Assembly: GCA_022969175.1 (NCBI GenBank)
Contig: JALJPB010000047.1
Location: forward strand, 1-33,895
DNA from: Colwellia sp.
GTDB lineage: Bacteria; Pseudomonadota; Gammaproteobacteria; Enterobacterales; Alteromonadaceae
Length of the DNA: 33,895 nt
Direction: 5' to 3'
The position numbers were made by a program, and so were the translations under genes. Of the stretch, positions 15,592 to 24,043 are shown in pieces. The notes under the pieces are model-generated. The model saw nothing but the letters and a program-made list of their open reading frames with translations, was not told the DNA's origin and searched no databases. The stretch's first letter is position 1, and every line of letters begins with the position of its first letter.

Positions 15592-15656
15592 AATGAAGCT
15601 TGAAGGCACCAGTATAAAACAGCACCTTGCAAAGCTATAAGTTACTAAGCTTCATT
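15592..15656. promoter_or_regulatory. Inverted repeat in the leader of the pirin gene
   Basis: AATGAAGCTT (15592-15601) and AAGCTTCATT (15647-15656) form a perfect 10-bp inverted repeat around 45 bases. The right arm ends about 12 bases before the ribosome binding site of the pirin gene (TAAGGAAA). It could be a leader stem-loop or a pair of operator half-sites. Confidence 0.35.
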
Positions 15657-15678
15657 ACATTAAGAATAAGGAAATATT

Positions 15679-16422
15679 ATGATCAAACATTATCCCTATA
15701 AAAGTCTAGGCAACGCTAACCATGGCTGGCTTAAATCTAAACATCATTTTAGTTTTGCGAATTATTATAACCCTAGCCGTATGGGCTTTGGCAAATTACG
15801 GGTAGTGAATGATGACTGGGTTGAGCCGGGTACTGGCTTTCCATCACATCCACATCGTAATATGGAAATTATTAGTTTTATTCGCTCTGGTGCAATCACT
15901 CATAAAGACAGCACAGGTAATAGCGGTATAACTAAAGCGGGTGAAATACAAGTGATGAGTGCGGGAACAGGTATTGTGCATTCGGAATACAACCGAAGCA
16001 AAGAACCATTAACTTTTTATCAAATTTGGCTTGAAACCAATAGACAGAATGTTGAGCCTCGCTGGCAAAGTAAAGAATTTCCTACAGAGCAGGCATCGAA
16101 ACTTACTTTATTGGCATCAGGATATAATGAGGATCAAAATAAAGCCCTTTTTATCAACCAAGAAACACGTATCTACGGTGGTAAATTAGCAAAAGGAAGT
16201 ATCATTGAACATGACATTAAACACCAAGCTTATATATTAGCATCGTCTGGCATGTTTAAAGTGCAAGATAACTCTACAAGTAGCACAGGTAAAGGCTCAG
16301 GCCAGAACTCAGGTGGCAATGTAACGATGAACAAAGGTGATGGCATGGAAGTCACTCAGTCGAACTCGATTACCTTAAGAGCGTCGACTGACTGTGAAAT
16401 TATCATTATCGATACTATTTGA
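15679..16422 (+). CDS. Pirin-family bicupin (YhhW / quercetin 2,3-dioxygenase type)
   Basis: A 247-residue pirin-like bicupin. The N-terminal cupin keeps the metal ligands His57 and His59 (F-P-S-H-P-H-R) plus His101 and Glu103 (H-S-E-Y-N). The family pattern A-N-H-G-W-L and F-S-F-A-N-Y-Y is clear. It resembles E. coli YhhW, a metal-dependent quercetinase, more than the metal-less YhaK usually found with yqjG. The second cupin carries a Ser/Gly/Asn-rich insert at about 194-214 not expected in YhhW. It is the third gene downstream of the YhaJ-like regulator. A role in oxidising aromatic or quinol compounds is inferred. Confidence 0.85.
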   Translation: MIKHYPYKSLGNANHGWLKSKHHFSFANYYNPSRMGFGKLRVVNDDWVEPGTGFPSHPHRNMEIISFIRSGAITHKDSTGNSGITKAGEIQVMSAGTGIVHSEYNRSKEPLTFYQIWLETNRQNVEPRWQSKEFPTEQASKLTLLASGYNEDQNKALFINQETRIYGGKLAKGSIIEHDIKHQAYILASSGMFKVQDNSTSSTGKGSGQNSGGNVTMNKGDGMEVTQSNSITLRASTDCEIIIIDTI

Positions 16423-16546
16423 TTAGCTAAGTTCAATCAGGCAACAGGTTGTAAGTCCCCTCTGCTACCCTAGGAAATAATCATGATACGTTTTGCGACT
16501 GTTATTGGTGCATCTCTCCAAAAAGTTTTTAGCTTACCTACTTTGG

Positions 16547-17743
16547 TTAGCTTAAGAAAAACTGAATAATGATGGCGTTAGCGACATCGATAAAAAAGGC
16601 ACCAATTAATGGTATGACAATAAACGCCTGTGTAGAGGGACCACATTTTTGAGTAACAGCAGTCATATTAGCTACTGCTGTAGGTGTTGCACCTAACCCC
16701 AAACCAATATAGCCCGATGCCATTACCGCGGCATCATAGGTTTTACCTAAAGCATGAAAAACGATAAAAACGGCAAAAAAAGCGGCAAGTAATACCTGAG
16801 CAATTAATAATAATATTATCGGCAGAGCTAAATCTATTAAGGTCCAAAGCTGAAGGCTCATTAATGACATCGCCAAAAATAAGCCAAGACTGAAGTCAGA
16901 TAACAGCGCAAGGGTAGGTTTTCCGGAAGACCATGGTACCGATTTCCAGATATACGGCACCGTATTGGTCAGTATAATACCGCCAAACAGACAAGGGACA
17001 AATACTGGCAGTTTAAAGCCGAGATCTGTACTCAGTTGATGCAAAGATAAACCTATGCCAATTGCGATACATACTGCGAGCAATACATTGTAAGCAGTAT
17101 CTACGGTTATCTTGGTATTTTCTTTAGCGGGCAATCCAACAATATCTGGCTCTAATTGCTTTGATTGTAACTGGTGTTTGTTAGCTAAATAATTAAATAT
17201 TGGCCCACCTGATATTCCCCCTAAGACTAAACCAAAGGTTGCACATGCAATACCAATTTCAACCGCGTTGGAAATACCGTATTTTTCGACAAATATTGGC
17301 GCCCAGGCAATTGCGGTGCCATGGCCACCACTTAAAGAAACAGAACCACCTAATATGCCGACCTTTTCAGGCAAGCCTGTAAGGTAGGTGATGCCAATGC
17401 CTATTATGTTTTGAAAAAAGAGAAAAATTATCGCGATTATAAGCAGAATAACAAGAGACTTACCCCCCTGTCGTAAAGTCGATAACTTGGCTGATAATCC
17501 AACACAGGTGAAAAATACAACGAGTAATACATCTCGTTGCTCTAAAGAAAATGAAATAACGGTATCTAAGAAAAAATAGCAGCTACTGAAAATAAGTGAG
17601 GCAAGAATTCCACCAATTACGGGCTCTGGAATATTATATTTTTCAAAAAAAGCGACTTTGTTTTTTAGCATTTTACCTAAAAGTAAAACAACTATAGCTA
17701 TTATAACGGTTTGCCTTGAATCAAATTCCATTGGTTCACCCAT
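16547..17743 (-). CDS. gltS: Sodium/glutamate symporter GltS
   Basis: A 398-residue inner-membrane carrier that takes up glutamate with sodium. The two inverted GltS repeats are visible, with reentrant-loop signatures S-G-G-H-G-T-A-I-A-W (about 138-147) and G-L-G-L-G-A-T-P-T-A-V-A-N-M (about 347-360). Also present are I-P-E-P-V-I-G-G near the N-terminus and G-P-S-T-Q-A-F-I-V-I-P-L-I-G-A-F-F-I-D near the C-terminus. Length is standard. Translation may begin at the ATG at 17743 or at Met5. It converges on the pirin gene and appears to be a single-gene unit. Confidence 0.93.
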   Translation of the reverse strand: MGEPMEFDSRQTVIIAIVVLLLGKMLKNKVAFFEKYNIPEPVIGGILASLIFSSCYFFLDTVISFSLEQRDVLLVVFFTCVGLSAKLSTLRQGGKSLVILLIIAIIFLFFQNIIGIGITYLTGLPEKVGILGGSVSLSGGHGTAIAWAPIFVEKYGISNAVEIGIACATFGLVLGGISGGPIFNYLANKHQLQSKQLEPDIVGLPAKENTKITVDTAYNVLLAVCIAIGIGLSLHQLSTDLGFKLPVFVPCLFGGIILTNTVPYIWKSVPWSSGKPTLALLSDFSLGLFLAMSLMSLQLWTLIDLALPIILLLIAQVLLAAFFAVFIVFHALGKTYDAAVMASGYIGLGLGATPTAVANMTAVTQKCGPSTQAFIVIPLIGAFFIDVANAIIIQFFLS

Positions 17744-17844
17744 TTACCATCAAAATAATTAATGAGTATACTACTCATCGGCAGGCAAAAAACTTTAATT
17801 CAGAGTTATTCAAGGTATTAATGTAAAAGCAATATTATCGATTG

Positions 17845-18573
17845 TTAGTCTGGTGAGTTAATGCCTTTAACACGGATTTTATTGACATTGTAATTCATCA
17901 AATGACGCAGTAGATAACGAAACAGAATTTTTTTAATGCCCGAGAGATTACTGCCATGACTTGCATAAAAGTCGTCTGGTTGACTATATACGCCAAAATC
18001 ATCGGCAATTCCCTCACTTTGTATGTAGGTATCATCTCCTTGCCAATCGACATTAGGGTTAGCAAGACATTTAGTTGAAATTCCGAAACCTGAAAATCCG
18101 TCACTTTTATCGACAAACTTAAGCTGAACCTGCTTTAAATATGACTTGTCGAGGATATATCCTTCTAAGTTAATCCAACGGTTATCGTGATAAACCTCTA
18201 CCCAGCTATGAATAATTCGCTTTGGTGCGAAGAAAAATAAATAATTTGGAATTGCACCACGTTGTAGCTCGTTATATATAGTAAAGCCATGAAAACGTGT
18301 TGATAAGCCAACAGCGCGTAATAAAGCAATTAACAGCGTGCCTTTGGTATTACATTGTCCATAACCATCCTTGAGTACTTGGCTTGCGCCTAAACGATCG
18401 TCTGCGTTATAACCAAAGTGAATCTCATCTCGTACATAATTGTAGATTGCACCAATGGCATCATATTGTGATAAAGCTCGCCATGCTCTTTGCTTAATTA
18501 AGGCTTGAATTTGGGGATGATTAAAGTCCAACAGTGGCGTTTGTTTTAGAAAGTCTTTTGATAAATTAGTCAT
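17845..18573 (-). CDS. Transglutaminase-like (cysteine protease fold) protein
   Basis: A 242-residue cytoplasmic protein with the transglutaminase-like core. The catalytic Cys74 is in G-Y-G-Q-C-N-T-K, His122 in I-I-H-S-W-V-E-V, and the third residue is probably Glu137 or Asp142 after the W-I-N-L-E-G turn. No signal peptide is present. Family members act as peptidases, amidases or cross-linkers, and the substrate cannot be inferred. A good ribosome binding site (AGGAG) precedes the ATG. The AraC regulator gene lies 75 bases upstream on the same strand with a hairpin in the gap. Confidence 0.8.
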   Translation of the reverse strand: MTNLSKDFLKQTPLLDFNHPQIQALIKQRAWRALSQYDAIGAIYNYVRDEIHFGYNADDRLGASQVLKDGYGQCNTKGTLLIALLRAVGLSTRFHGFTIYNELQRGAIPNYLFFFAPKRIIHSWVEVYHDNRWINLEGYILDKSYLKQVQLKFVDKSDGFSGFGISTKCLANPNVDWQGDDTYIQSEGIADDFGVYSQPDDFYASHGSNLSGIKKILFRYLLRHLMNYNVNKIRVKGINSPD

Positions 18574-18590
18574 GCTAACTCCTGGTTTGT

Positions 18591-18614
18591 CTATCTGAAT
18601 TCGGCTGCAGATAG
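18591..18614. other. Hairpin between the AraC and transglutaminase genes
   Basis: CTATCTG and CAGATAG form a perfect 7-bp stem around a 10-base loop in the 75-base gap. There is no T-run, so it may modulate read-through and not terminate. Confidence 0.35.
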
Positions 18615-18648
18615 TGTATTAAACTGCCAGACAGGAAACTTGAATAAA

Positions 18649-19473
18649 CTAGCTAACTTTTTTAAAAAGCGTCAGTGCTTGTCTAATGGTCATACCGAAT
18701 GTATTGCGAAATGTGCGACTTAAATGGGCACTGTCAGAAAATCCAGCCAGATGAGCCGCTTCCGTTGCCGACTTGTTATTGATTAATGCTTGAATTGCAC
18801 ACATCATCCGTCGCCATAATAAATAGGGTCGCCAAGCAATGCCTAATTCTTGGCGAAATAAATGCAGAAAACGACTTTCAGATAAAGCTAATTGACTGGC
18901 AACTTGTGAGGCTCGCCAATGAGAGGGCTTGATACAGTTGCCATGCAAACATTGGTTTAATTTAGCTAACAACTGTTGGATGCGCTTATCTTCTACGGTA
19001 CTTTTAGTAAAAGGTAGGGTATTGCAAAGCAAAGCGCTATTAACTAAAGCTTGATTTTTCAGCGTTAATTGCTGGAACAAAGGTGCTAAAAATTTATTTA
19101 TGTCGTCTGTTTGATCTGACGGTTTTACCTCGTTAAAAAGCGGTAAATCTAAGGTTTTGCATGGTTTTTCCTCTAGCTTTTTTGATAACTCCTGTCCTAA
19201 TTCACTCTTCGGCTCAATAAGTAATACCCAGCCTTCAGACATTTGCAGTTGATGTACCACTTTTGAGCCGATAATGGTTAAGCCGACAATATGTTTTTCA
19301 TTTAATTTACAAAGTGAATTTTGTCGCGGCCATATTAGCTGTATCGCATGATGACTATGGGGAGCAGCATCTAAATTAGCGCCATATATTATAACTACAC
19401 CAGGCTGAATCCAAAGAGTCGGTTTAATCACTGGGCAGGCACCTTTAGTTAGGGAAGATAGATATGTTGTCAT
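18649..19473 (-). CDS. AraC-family transcriptional regulator
   Basis: A 274-residue soluble regulator. The N-terminal half is a cupin-like sensor with H-S-H-H-A-I-Q-L-I-W at about 39-48. The C-terminal half is the AraC double HTH, from about 180 to 272, with the second helix set A-A-H-L-A-G-F-S-D-S-A-H-L-S-R-T-F-R. It diverges from the cytosine deaminase gene with 125 bases between starts and is followed by the transglutaminase-like gene. Either neighbour could be its target, and no effector can be named. Confidence 0.85.
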   Translation of the reverse strand: MTTYLSSLTKGACPVIKPTLWIQPGVVIIYGANLDAAPHSHHAIQLIWPRQNSLCKLNEKHIVGLTIIGSKVVHQLQMSEGWVLLIEPKSELGQELSKKLEEKPCKTLDLPLFNEVKPSDQTDDINKFLAPLFQQLTLKNQALVNSALLCNTLPFTKSTVEDKRIQQLLAKLNQCLHGNCIKPSHWRASQVASQLALSESRFLHLFRQELGIAWRPYLLWRRMMCAIQALINNKSATEAAHLAGFSDSAHLSRTFRNTFGMTIRQALTLFKKVS

Positions 19474-19598
19474 AACAAGCTAATATTGGCCATAACAATA
19501 ATTCGTTTAACATATTAAATATCCAGCAAAGTGGTTATAACTATTTATTAAGGTTATTGTTTAACTATCTAACAAATAGGTAATGACTAACATAAATT

Positions 19599-20174
19599 AT
19601 GAAGACGCTATTTAATAAACAAACAAAGAAAAATGAAGAAGTACTCAATACCATTGCCCATATGCCAACGAAAAATCTTGATGTGTTAATGGCTGATGAA
19701 TTTTCATTAGGTTTAACCGATACTGAGTGCATGCGTATCGCCGTATTGTTAGCAAAGAAGAGCTATGATGAAGGTGGTTGTCCTATTGGAGCCGTTATTA
19801 TTGATAACAATAGCCGAAAAATTGTTGGCAAAGGGCACAATACCTTAGTTCAAGAAGATCACCCTTATAATCACGGTGAAACATCAGCAATTAGAGATGC
19901 CGGTAGGATAGATTTTAGCCAAACAACCATATTTACTACCCTTAGCCCTTGTGATGTTTGTGCGACATTGATTTATATGAGGGGTTTTAATCGTGTTGTA
20001 GTTGGCGATATAACCAATGCCTCGGGTAATGAAACACTTTTACGAGATAAAAATATTATGGTTAGCATATTAGAAGACCAACAAGGTATTGAACTCTATA
20101 AACAGTTTAGAAGCGAAAAACCCGATCAAGATCTAGAGGATTGGCAAGGATTAAGTGCTTTGAGTAACAAATAA
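19599..20174 (+). CDS. Yeast-type cytosine deaminase (CDA superfamily)
   Basis: A 191-residue zinc-dependent deaminase. The zinc site is His92-x-Glu94 (N-H-G-E-T-S-A-I) with Cys118 and Cys121 (T-L-S-P-C-D-V-C). The flanking sequence follows fungal cytosine deaminase Fcy1 closely. Examples are E-G-G-C-P-I-G-A-V-I, G-R-I-D, T-T-L-S-P-C-D, V-V-V-G-D and the C-terminal segment with Q-F-R-S-E-K-P-D-Q-D-L-E-D-W. That points to cytosine to uracil conversion in pyrimidine salvage, not tRNA editing by TadA. The first 40 residues are extra compared with Fcy1; internal Met22 or Met31 could be the true start. It diverges from an AraC regulator. Confidence 0.8.
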   Translation: MKTLFNKQTKKNEEVLNTIAHMPTKNLDVLMADEFSLGLTDTECMRIAVLLAKKSYDEGGCPIGAVIIDNNSRKIVGKGHNTLVQEDHPYNHGETSAIRDAGRIDFSQTTIFTTLSPCDVCATLIYMRGFNRVVVGDITNASGNETLLRDKNIMVSILEDQQGIELYKQFRSEKPDQDLEDWQGLSALSNK

Positions 20175-20179
20175 TAAAG

Positions 20180-20212
20180 CACTGGGATAGTGATCTTCAG
20201 ACACTATCAGTG
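20180..20212. terminator. Hairpin between the convergent deaminase and tamB genes
   Basis: CACTG-GG-ATAGTG pairs with CACTAT-CAGTG, giving an 11-bp stem with a two-base bulge and a 9-base loop. The position exactly between converging stops supports bidirectional termination; T-runs are weak on both sides. Confidence 0.5.
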
Positions 20213-20218
20213 GTAAGA

Positions 20219-23200
20219 CTAATCAATGTCGAATGAATAATAAAGATCAGTAGATTGCTCAATGCCACTAACAATCTCTAACCAAAACCGATTGAACATA
20301 TACATTCTTACGGTAAGCTCATTTATTGGCTCATAGACACCAATACCGTACTTTAAATAAACTCTGTTGCCTATATAGCCACTAACGGTTGCTTGGGTTT
20401 GGTCGCCCTCGCCTTCAGTATCGACAGCGATATTACTAATTAGCGGGATTTTTTCAATTTGATCAAATAGCCCTACACTGTTGGTTACGCCAAAACCGAC
20501 CAATAAACTTGCAGCAGCTGTGCTATTGCCTGTACTCGCATCTAGGCTTCGGCCTCTCACTAAGTAAGATAACATTTCGGGCATTTCCATCGTTGTTGAT
20601 GAATAAAGCTGCATATCTAAGGAGTCGGCTAAGCCAGTGACTTGAATGCCGACATCAATATCTTCAGCCTTAATGTGCCTGCTGGCGCGCAAATTAAAAT
20701 AAGGATTATCAATGGGGCCATTAAAAGTAAGCTCACCTTTTTCAATTTCTAGTCTTTGTCCATAGGCTTGAAATGTTCCTTGATCGGATTGAATTCGGCC
20801 AAACAATTGAAAGGGTTGTTTTTCTTTTTGGCTGATCTGCAATTGACCAAATAAATGGCTTTTAAGCCCCTGGCCTGATATTTTGAATGCCTTGGCAATA
20901 TTAACTCGGATATCGGTTTTGATATCAAAGCCTGAAGACTCTTTGAATATTGCCTTACCGTGTTGATCAACAATAATAACATCATCACTAAGTGATACAC
21001 TGCCTTCAGGTAATTTTTCAATATTATAACTACCGCTTAATACATCAATACTGCCGCTAACCGTTAAGGCTTTATCTTTTAAATTAAAATTCAAACGTGG
21101 TGAAATGCTCATCACTAATTGTGGCGGGAAAACTAACGGTAAGTCATCGGCGTTAAGGTTTAAGTTCATGGTTAAATTCTCTTGCCATGACATAGTCCCC
21201 GATAAACTTGCCTCTTTATCCTCAAGAAAAAAGCTGCCTTGAATGTTCGCTTGGTTATTTTTAATGACAACAGTGCTGTAAATATTGTCAAAGGTATTGG
21301 CATTTTGACTCAGCAATAACTTGCCATTTTCGAGGGTCACGCCACCGTTTATCAACGGAGAATCTAGCGTACCATTAATCGTTATATTTGCTGTTAGGCT
21401 GCCTTGTAAATTAACCACATCTGACAAAATAGCCTGAAAAGGTTGTAAATTAAATTGATTCAATACTATTTGAGCATCAACAGCCTGTGCCCCGGGAAAG
21501 CCAAGTGTTGAATTAATGTCTATAATGGAATTGTCTTGTATATCGGCTAGATGCAGCGTGCCAGTGACTTGCTGTTCATTGACGGTAAAAGCTAACTCGC
21601 CTTTTGCCCATTGTGATAATTGATGTTCACTGAAGTCATCAGTGACTTTGATATAACCGGATGACAATGAAAAGTTCGCTTCAGCTCTCGCTGGCAGAGT
21701 GTCAGACCAAGTTGCTTTAACATCGCCACTAATTTGACTGTTTAACTCAACCCCTTTAGGTAACAATAATTGATCAATGACAGAGAAGTCGAGCTTTAAC
21801 TTAAGTGCGACATCACCAAAAGCCCCTACCGTAGATTGATTGGGCATACATAGACTAATTCCTTCACTTAACCAGCAATGACTGGCTATTACGCTTTGTT
21901 GCTTAGTTAAATCGACTCCCCAAGAGAATGCTTTGTTAGTAGTTAAAACCATATCTTGATAAGTGAATGCAGCCTTATTCACCCAGCTTTGCCAATAAGT
22001 AAAATCATCATTTAATTGGCCATCAATGGAAAGTTGCCCGTTAAAATCTCCAGCCCAATGGCTTTGAATTTGATGTTTATTGGCATTACCGTTAATGCTA
22101 AAGACGAAATCATCAATATTAATCAGCTGGTTTTCTTTTATCATCGTTAGGTGTTTGTTATTAAGGTTTAATTGAATTTGATGACCGTTCATTGGTTGAT
22201 AGTTTGCTTCAAATGTTAATAAAGAGCTCTGCCAATGTTGCCAATTAAGCTGAGAAAATTGGCTATTGAGTTGAATTATGGGGTTGTCTTGTTGCCCGGT
22301 TACTGAAAAATCACTCACCAAAGCACCAGCCATGCCTTTAACCCAACTATCAACATTACTTACAGAGAGTTTACCGTTAATATTCCAGAAAGAATCATTT
22401 GTCGTTTGCAGTGATAGCTCACTGTCATTAAATGCGAGAAAAAGCTGACCCTTTTGTAGATGGCCAGTATCATTTAAACCTATATCACCAACTATGCTCA
22501 GCTTTGAATTGTTAATCACGCCTGAAATGTTGGTATCATTTATTGCGATTGACCATTTATTTTCTGACCAACTACCCGTGCTTGAAAGATTACCGTTAAG
22601 TCTACCGGTAATGAACTCTGGAATATTGGCAGCTATCATGTTTATTTGTTCTGGGTTATTGCCCAATTCGCTTAAGCTATGCAAACTTATTGTTGGTAAA
22701 GTAAAACCAGTTGATTGGCAGGATAACTGCCATGATACCTCTGAAGGTAAAATGGCAACTTCACCGTGCAACGTTAACTGGCTTGCCGAGTTATCATCAT
22801 TAAATAACAATTCATTAATGCTAAAAATCCCCTCATGGTGGCTCGCTACTAGTTTTACTTGTGCTTCTTTATAACCATAACTATTGAGTTGGCTTGTTAA
22901 TGTTAGGGCTTGCTCTTTTAAGTTACCTGATACAGCTAAAGACATTGAAGAGGGTTGGCCGAAGTGTGCAAGAGATAAAGGCATTGGTATTTCTTTTACT
23001 GCCAATGAAAAATCAAACGGTACATCCGAATGAAGTAAGTTTACATTTCCTTCGGATGTCAGTATGAGTTTACCTTCGCTGATCACCTTAATTGTTAAAT
23101 CTTCAAATGAACCTTGCAGTGATATTTGTTGGCTGGAGCCTGAAACTTCAGGCCACCATAGTACGTTGTTAAGCTTGCTAACTAATTGGCTATCAACTTG

Positions 23201-24043
23201 ATAAGGCGGTAGTAACTTGGCGTCAGCAACTAACTCACTGATTGAAAATGTTGCCGTAGAGGTTTTAAACTGACGTATGCTGACATCAGATTGTTGCCAA
23301 AAACCACTGAGATGGTTATTTGATGATTGCCATTGTTGCTTGAATTTTGGCTGACAAGGAAGTTGGCAATTTGGTTGTGCATACTCTTTTGTTTTGACAA
23401 CAATATCATCAAGGTGTAGTTGCTCAATTTTCAAAGCAATTGGTAGAATAACTTCAGGTAACTGAGTAGAAGATTTAATAGATCTTTTTTTAATACTCTC
23501 TTTAAGTACAACCGTTAACTGCTTTGCCTTAGGTTGCGATATATTAAAGGCACTTTTTTTGATGGTCAGTTGAGTAACAAACTGCTCAACAGATATCTCA
23601 GTATTATTAATATTTAGCTGAGTGTTTTTTAGTACAACTGTGTTGGCGTTAATGGCAAATGGCATTTCAAACAGTTGATTTTTATTCGTTTTAGCTGGAT
23701 TTTCTTGATGAGTTTGTTGTTCAATAGTTTGATAACGTAAAAATAAATCATCAACTATTAACGACTTAATACACAGTGTTTTTTTCAAACTACAAGAAAA
23801 ATCAATCTCAGCTGATAATCCAGTAATGGCAATCTCAAGATTATCTAACTGTAAATGGAATGAGTTTAATTTGATATCCCGCACTAGAGAGCCGCTGCTG
23901 TAGTTAATTTCTAAAGCGTCAAAGTTATTGAGTATTGCCAATGTTAATCGAGTGCCCCAAGGGGTAGTCAATAATAAAGCTAACAGGCAAAGTAATATCG
24001 CGAGGTACTTTGCAATAGTTAAACTGAACCGGCGAAAAATCAT
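20219..24043 (-). CDS. tamB: TamB, inner-membrane-anchored translocation/lipid-transfer protein
   Basis: A 1274-residue AsmA-like protein of the outer-membrane translocation and assembly module. An N-terminal anchor lies at about residues 10-28, followed by a long beta-rich periplasmic region. The conserved TamB C-terminal domain (DUF490) covers about the last 330 residues, with I-D-V-G-I-Q-V-T-G, M-P-E-M-L-S-Y-L-V-R-G-R and a C-terminal I-G-N-R-V-Y-L-K-Y region. Size is normal for TamB. The ATG overlaps the TamA stop by ATGA, so the two are translationally coupled. TamB spans the periplasm and works with TamA in outer-membrane protein insertion and, by recent models, phospholipid transport. 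Confidence 0.94.
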   Translation of the reverse strand: MIFRRFSLTIAKYLAILLCLLALLLTTPWGTRLTLAILNNFDALEINYSSGSLVRDIKLNSFHLQLDNLEIAITGLSAEIDFSCSLKKTLCIKSLIVDDLFLRYQTIEQQTHQENPAKTNKNQLFEMPFAINANTVVLKNTQLNINNTEISVEQFVTQLTIKKSAFNISQPKAKQLTVVLKESIKKRSIKSSTQLPEVILPIALKIEQLHLDDIVVKTKEYAQPNCQLPCQPKFKQQWQSSNNHLSGFWQQSDVSIRQFKTSTATFSISELVADAKLLPPYQVDSQLVSKLNNVLWWPEVSGSSQQISLQGSFEDLTIKVISEGKLILTSEGNVNLLHSDVPFDFSLAVKEIPMPLSLAHFGQPSSMSLAVSGNLKEQALTLTSQLNSYGYKEAQVKLVASHHEGIFSINELLFNDDNSASQLTLHGEVAILPSEVSWQLSCQSTGFTLPTISLHSLSELGNNPEQINMIAANIPEFITGRLNGNLSSTGSWSENKWSIAINDTNISGVINNSKLSIVGDIGLNDTGHLQKGQLFLAFNDSELSLQTTNDSFWNINGKLSVSNVDSWVKGMAGALVSDFSVTGQQDNPIIQLNSQFSQLNWQHWQSSLLTFEANYQPMNGHQIQLNLNNKHLTMIKENQLINIDDFVFSINGNANKHQIQSHWAGDFNGQLSIDGQLNDDFTYWQSWVNKAAFTYQDMVLTTNKAFSWGVDLTKQQSVIASHCWLSEGISLCMPNQSTVGAFGDVALKLKLDFSVIDQLLLPKGVELNSQISGDVKATWSDTLPARAEANFSLSSGYIKVTDDFSEHQLSQWAKGELAFTVNEQQVTGTLHLADIQDNSIIDINSTLGFPGAQAVDAQIVLNQFNLQPFQAILSDVVNLQGSLTANITINGTLDSPLINGGVTLENGKLLLSQNANTFDNIYSTVVIKNNQANIQGSFFLEDKEASLSGTMSWQENLTMNLNLNADDLPLVFPPQLVMSISPRLNFNLKDKALTVSGSIDVLSGSYNIEKLPEGSVSLSDDVIIVDQHGKAIFKESSGFDIKTDIRVNIAKAFKISGQGLKSHLFGQLQISQKEKQPFQLFGRIQSDQGTFQAYGQRLEIEKGELTFNGPIDNPYFNLRASRHIKAEDIDVGIQVTGLADSLDMQLYSSTTMEMPEMLSYLVRGRSLDASTGNSTAAASLLVGFGVTNSVGLFDQIEKIPLISNIAVDTEGEGDQTQATVSGYIGNRVYLKYGIGVYEPINELTVRMYMFNRFWLEIVSGIEQSTDLYYSFDID

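Noticed and set aside
16484..16570. 28-codon frame with an AGGAAA upstream, between the pirin and gltS genes
   Set aside because: It overlaps the end of gltS antisense and has no recognisable feature beyond a ribosome-binding-like motif; too short to support.
22494..22874. 126-residue frame opposite tamB
   Set aside because: It lies wholly antisense within tamB, has no ribosome binding site and no family resemblance.
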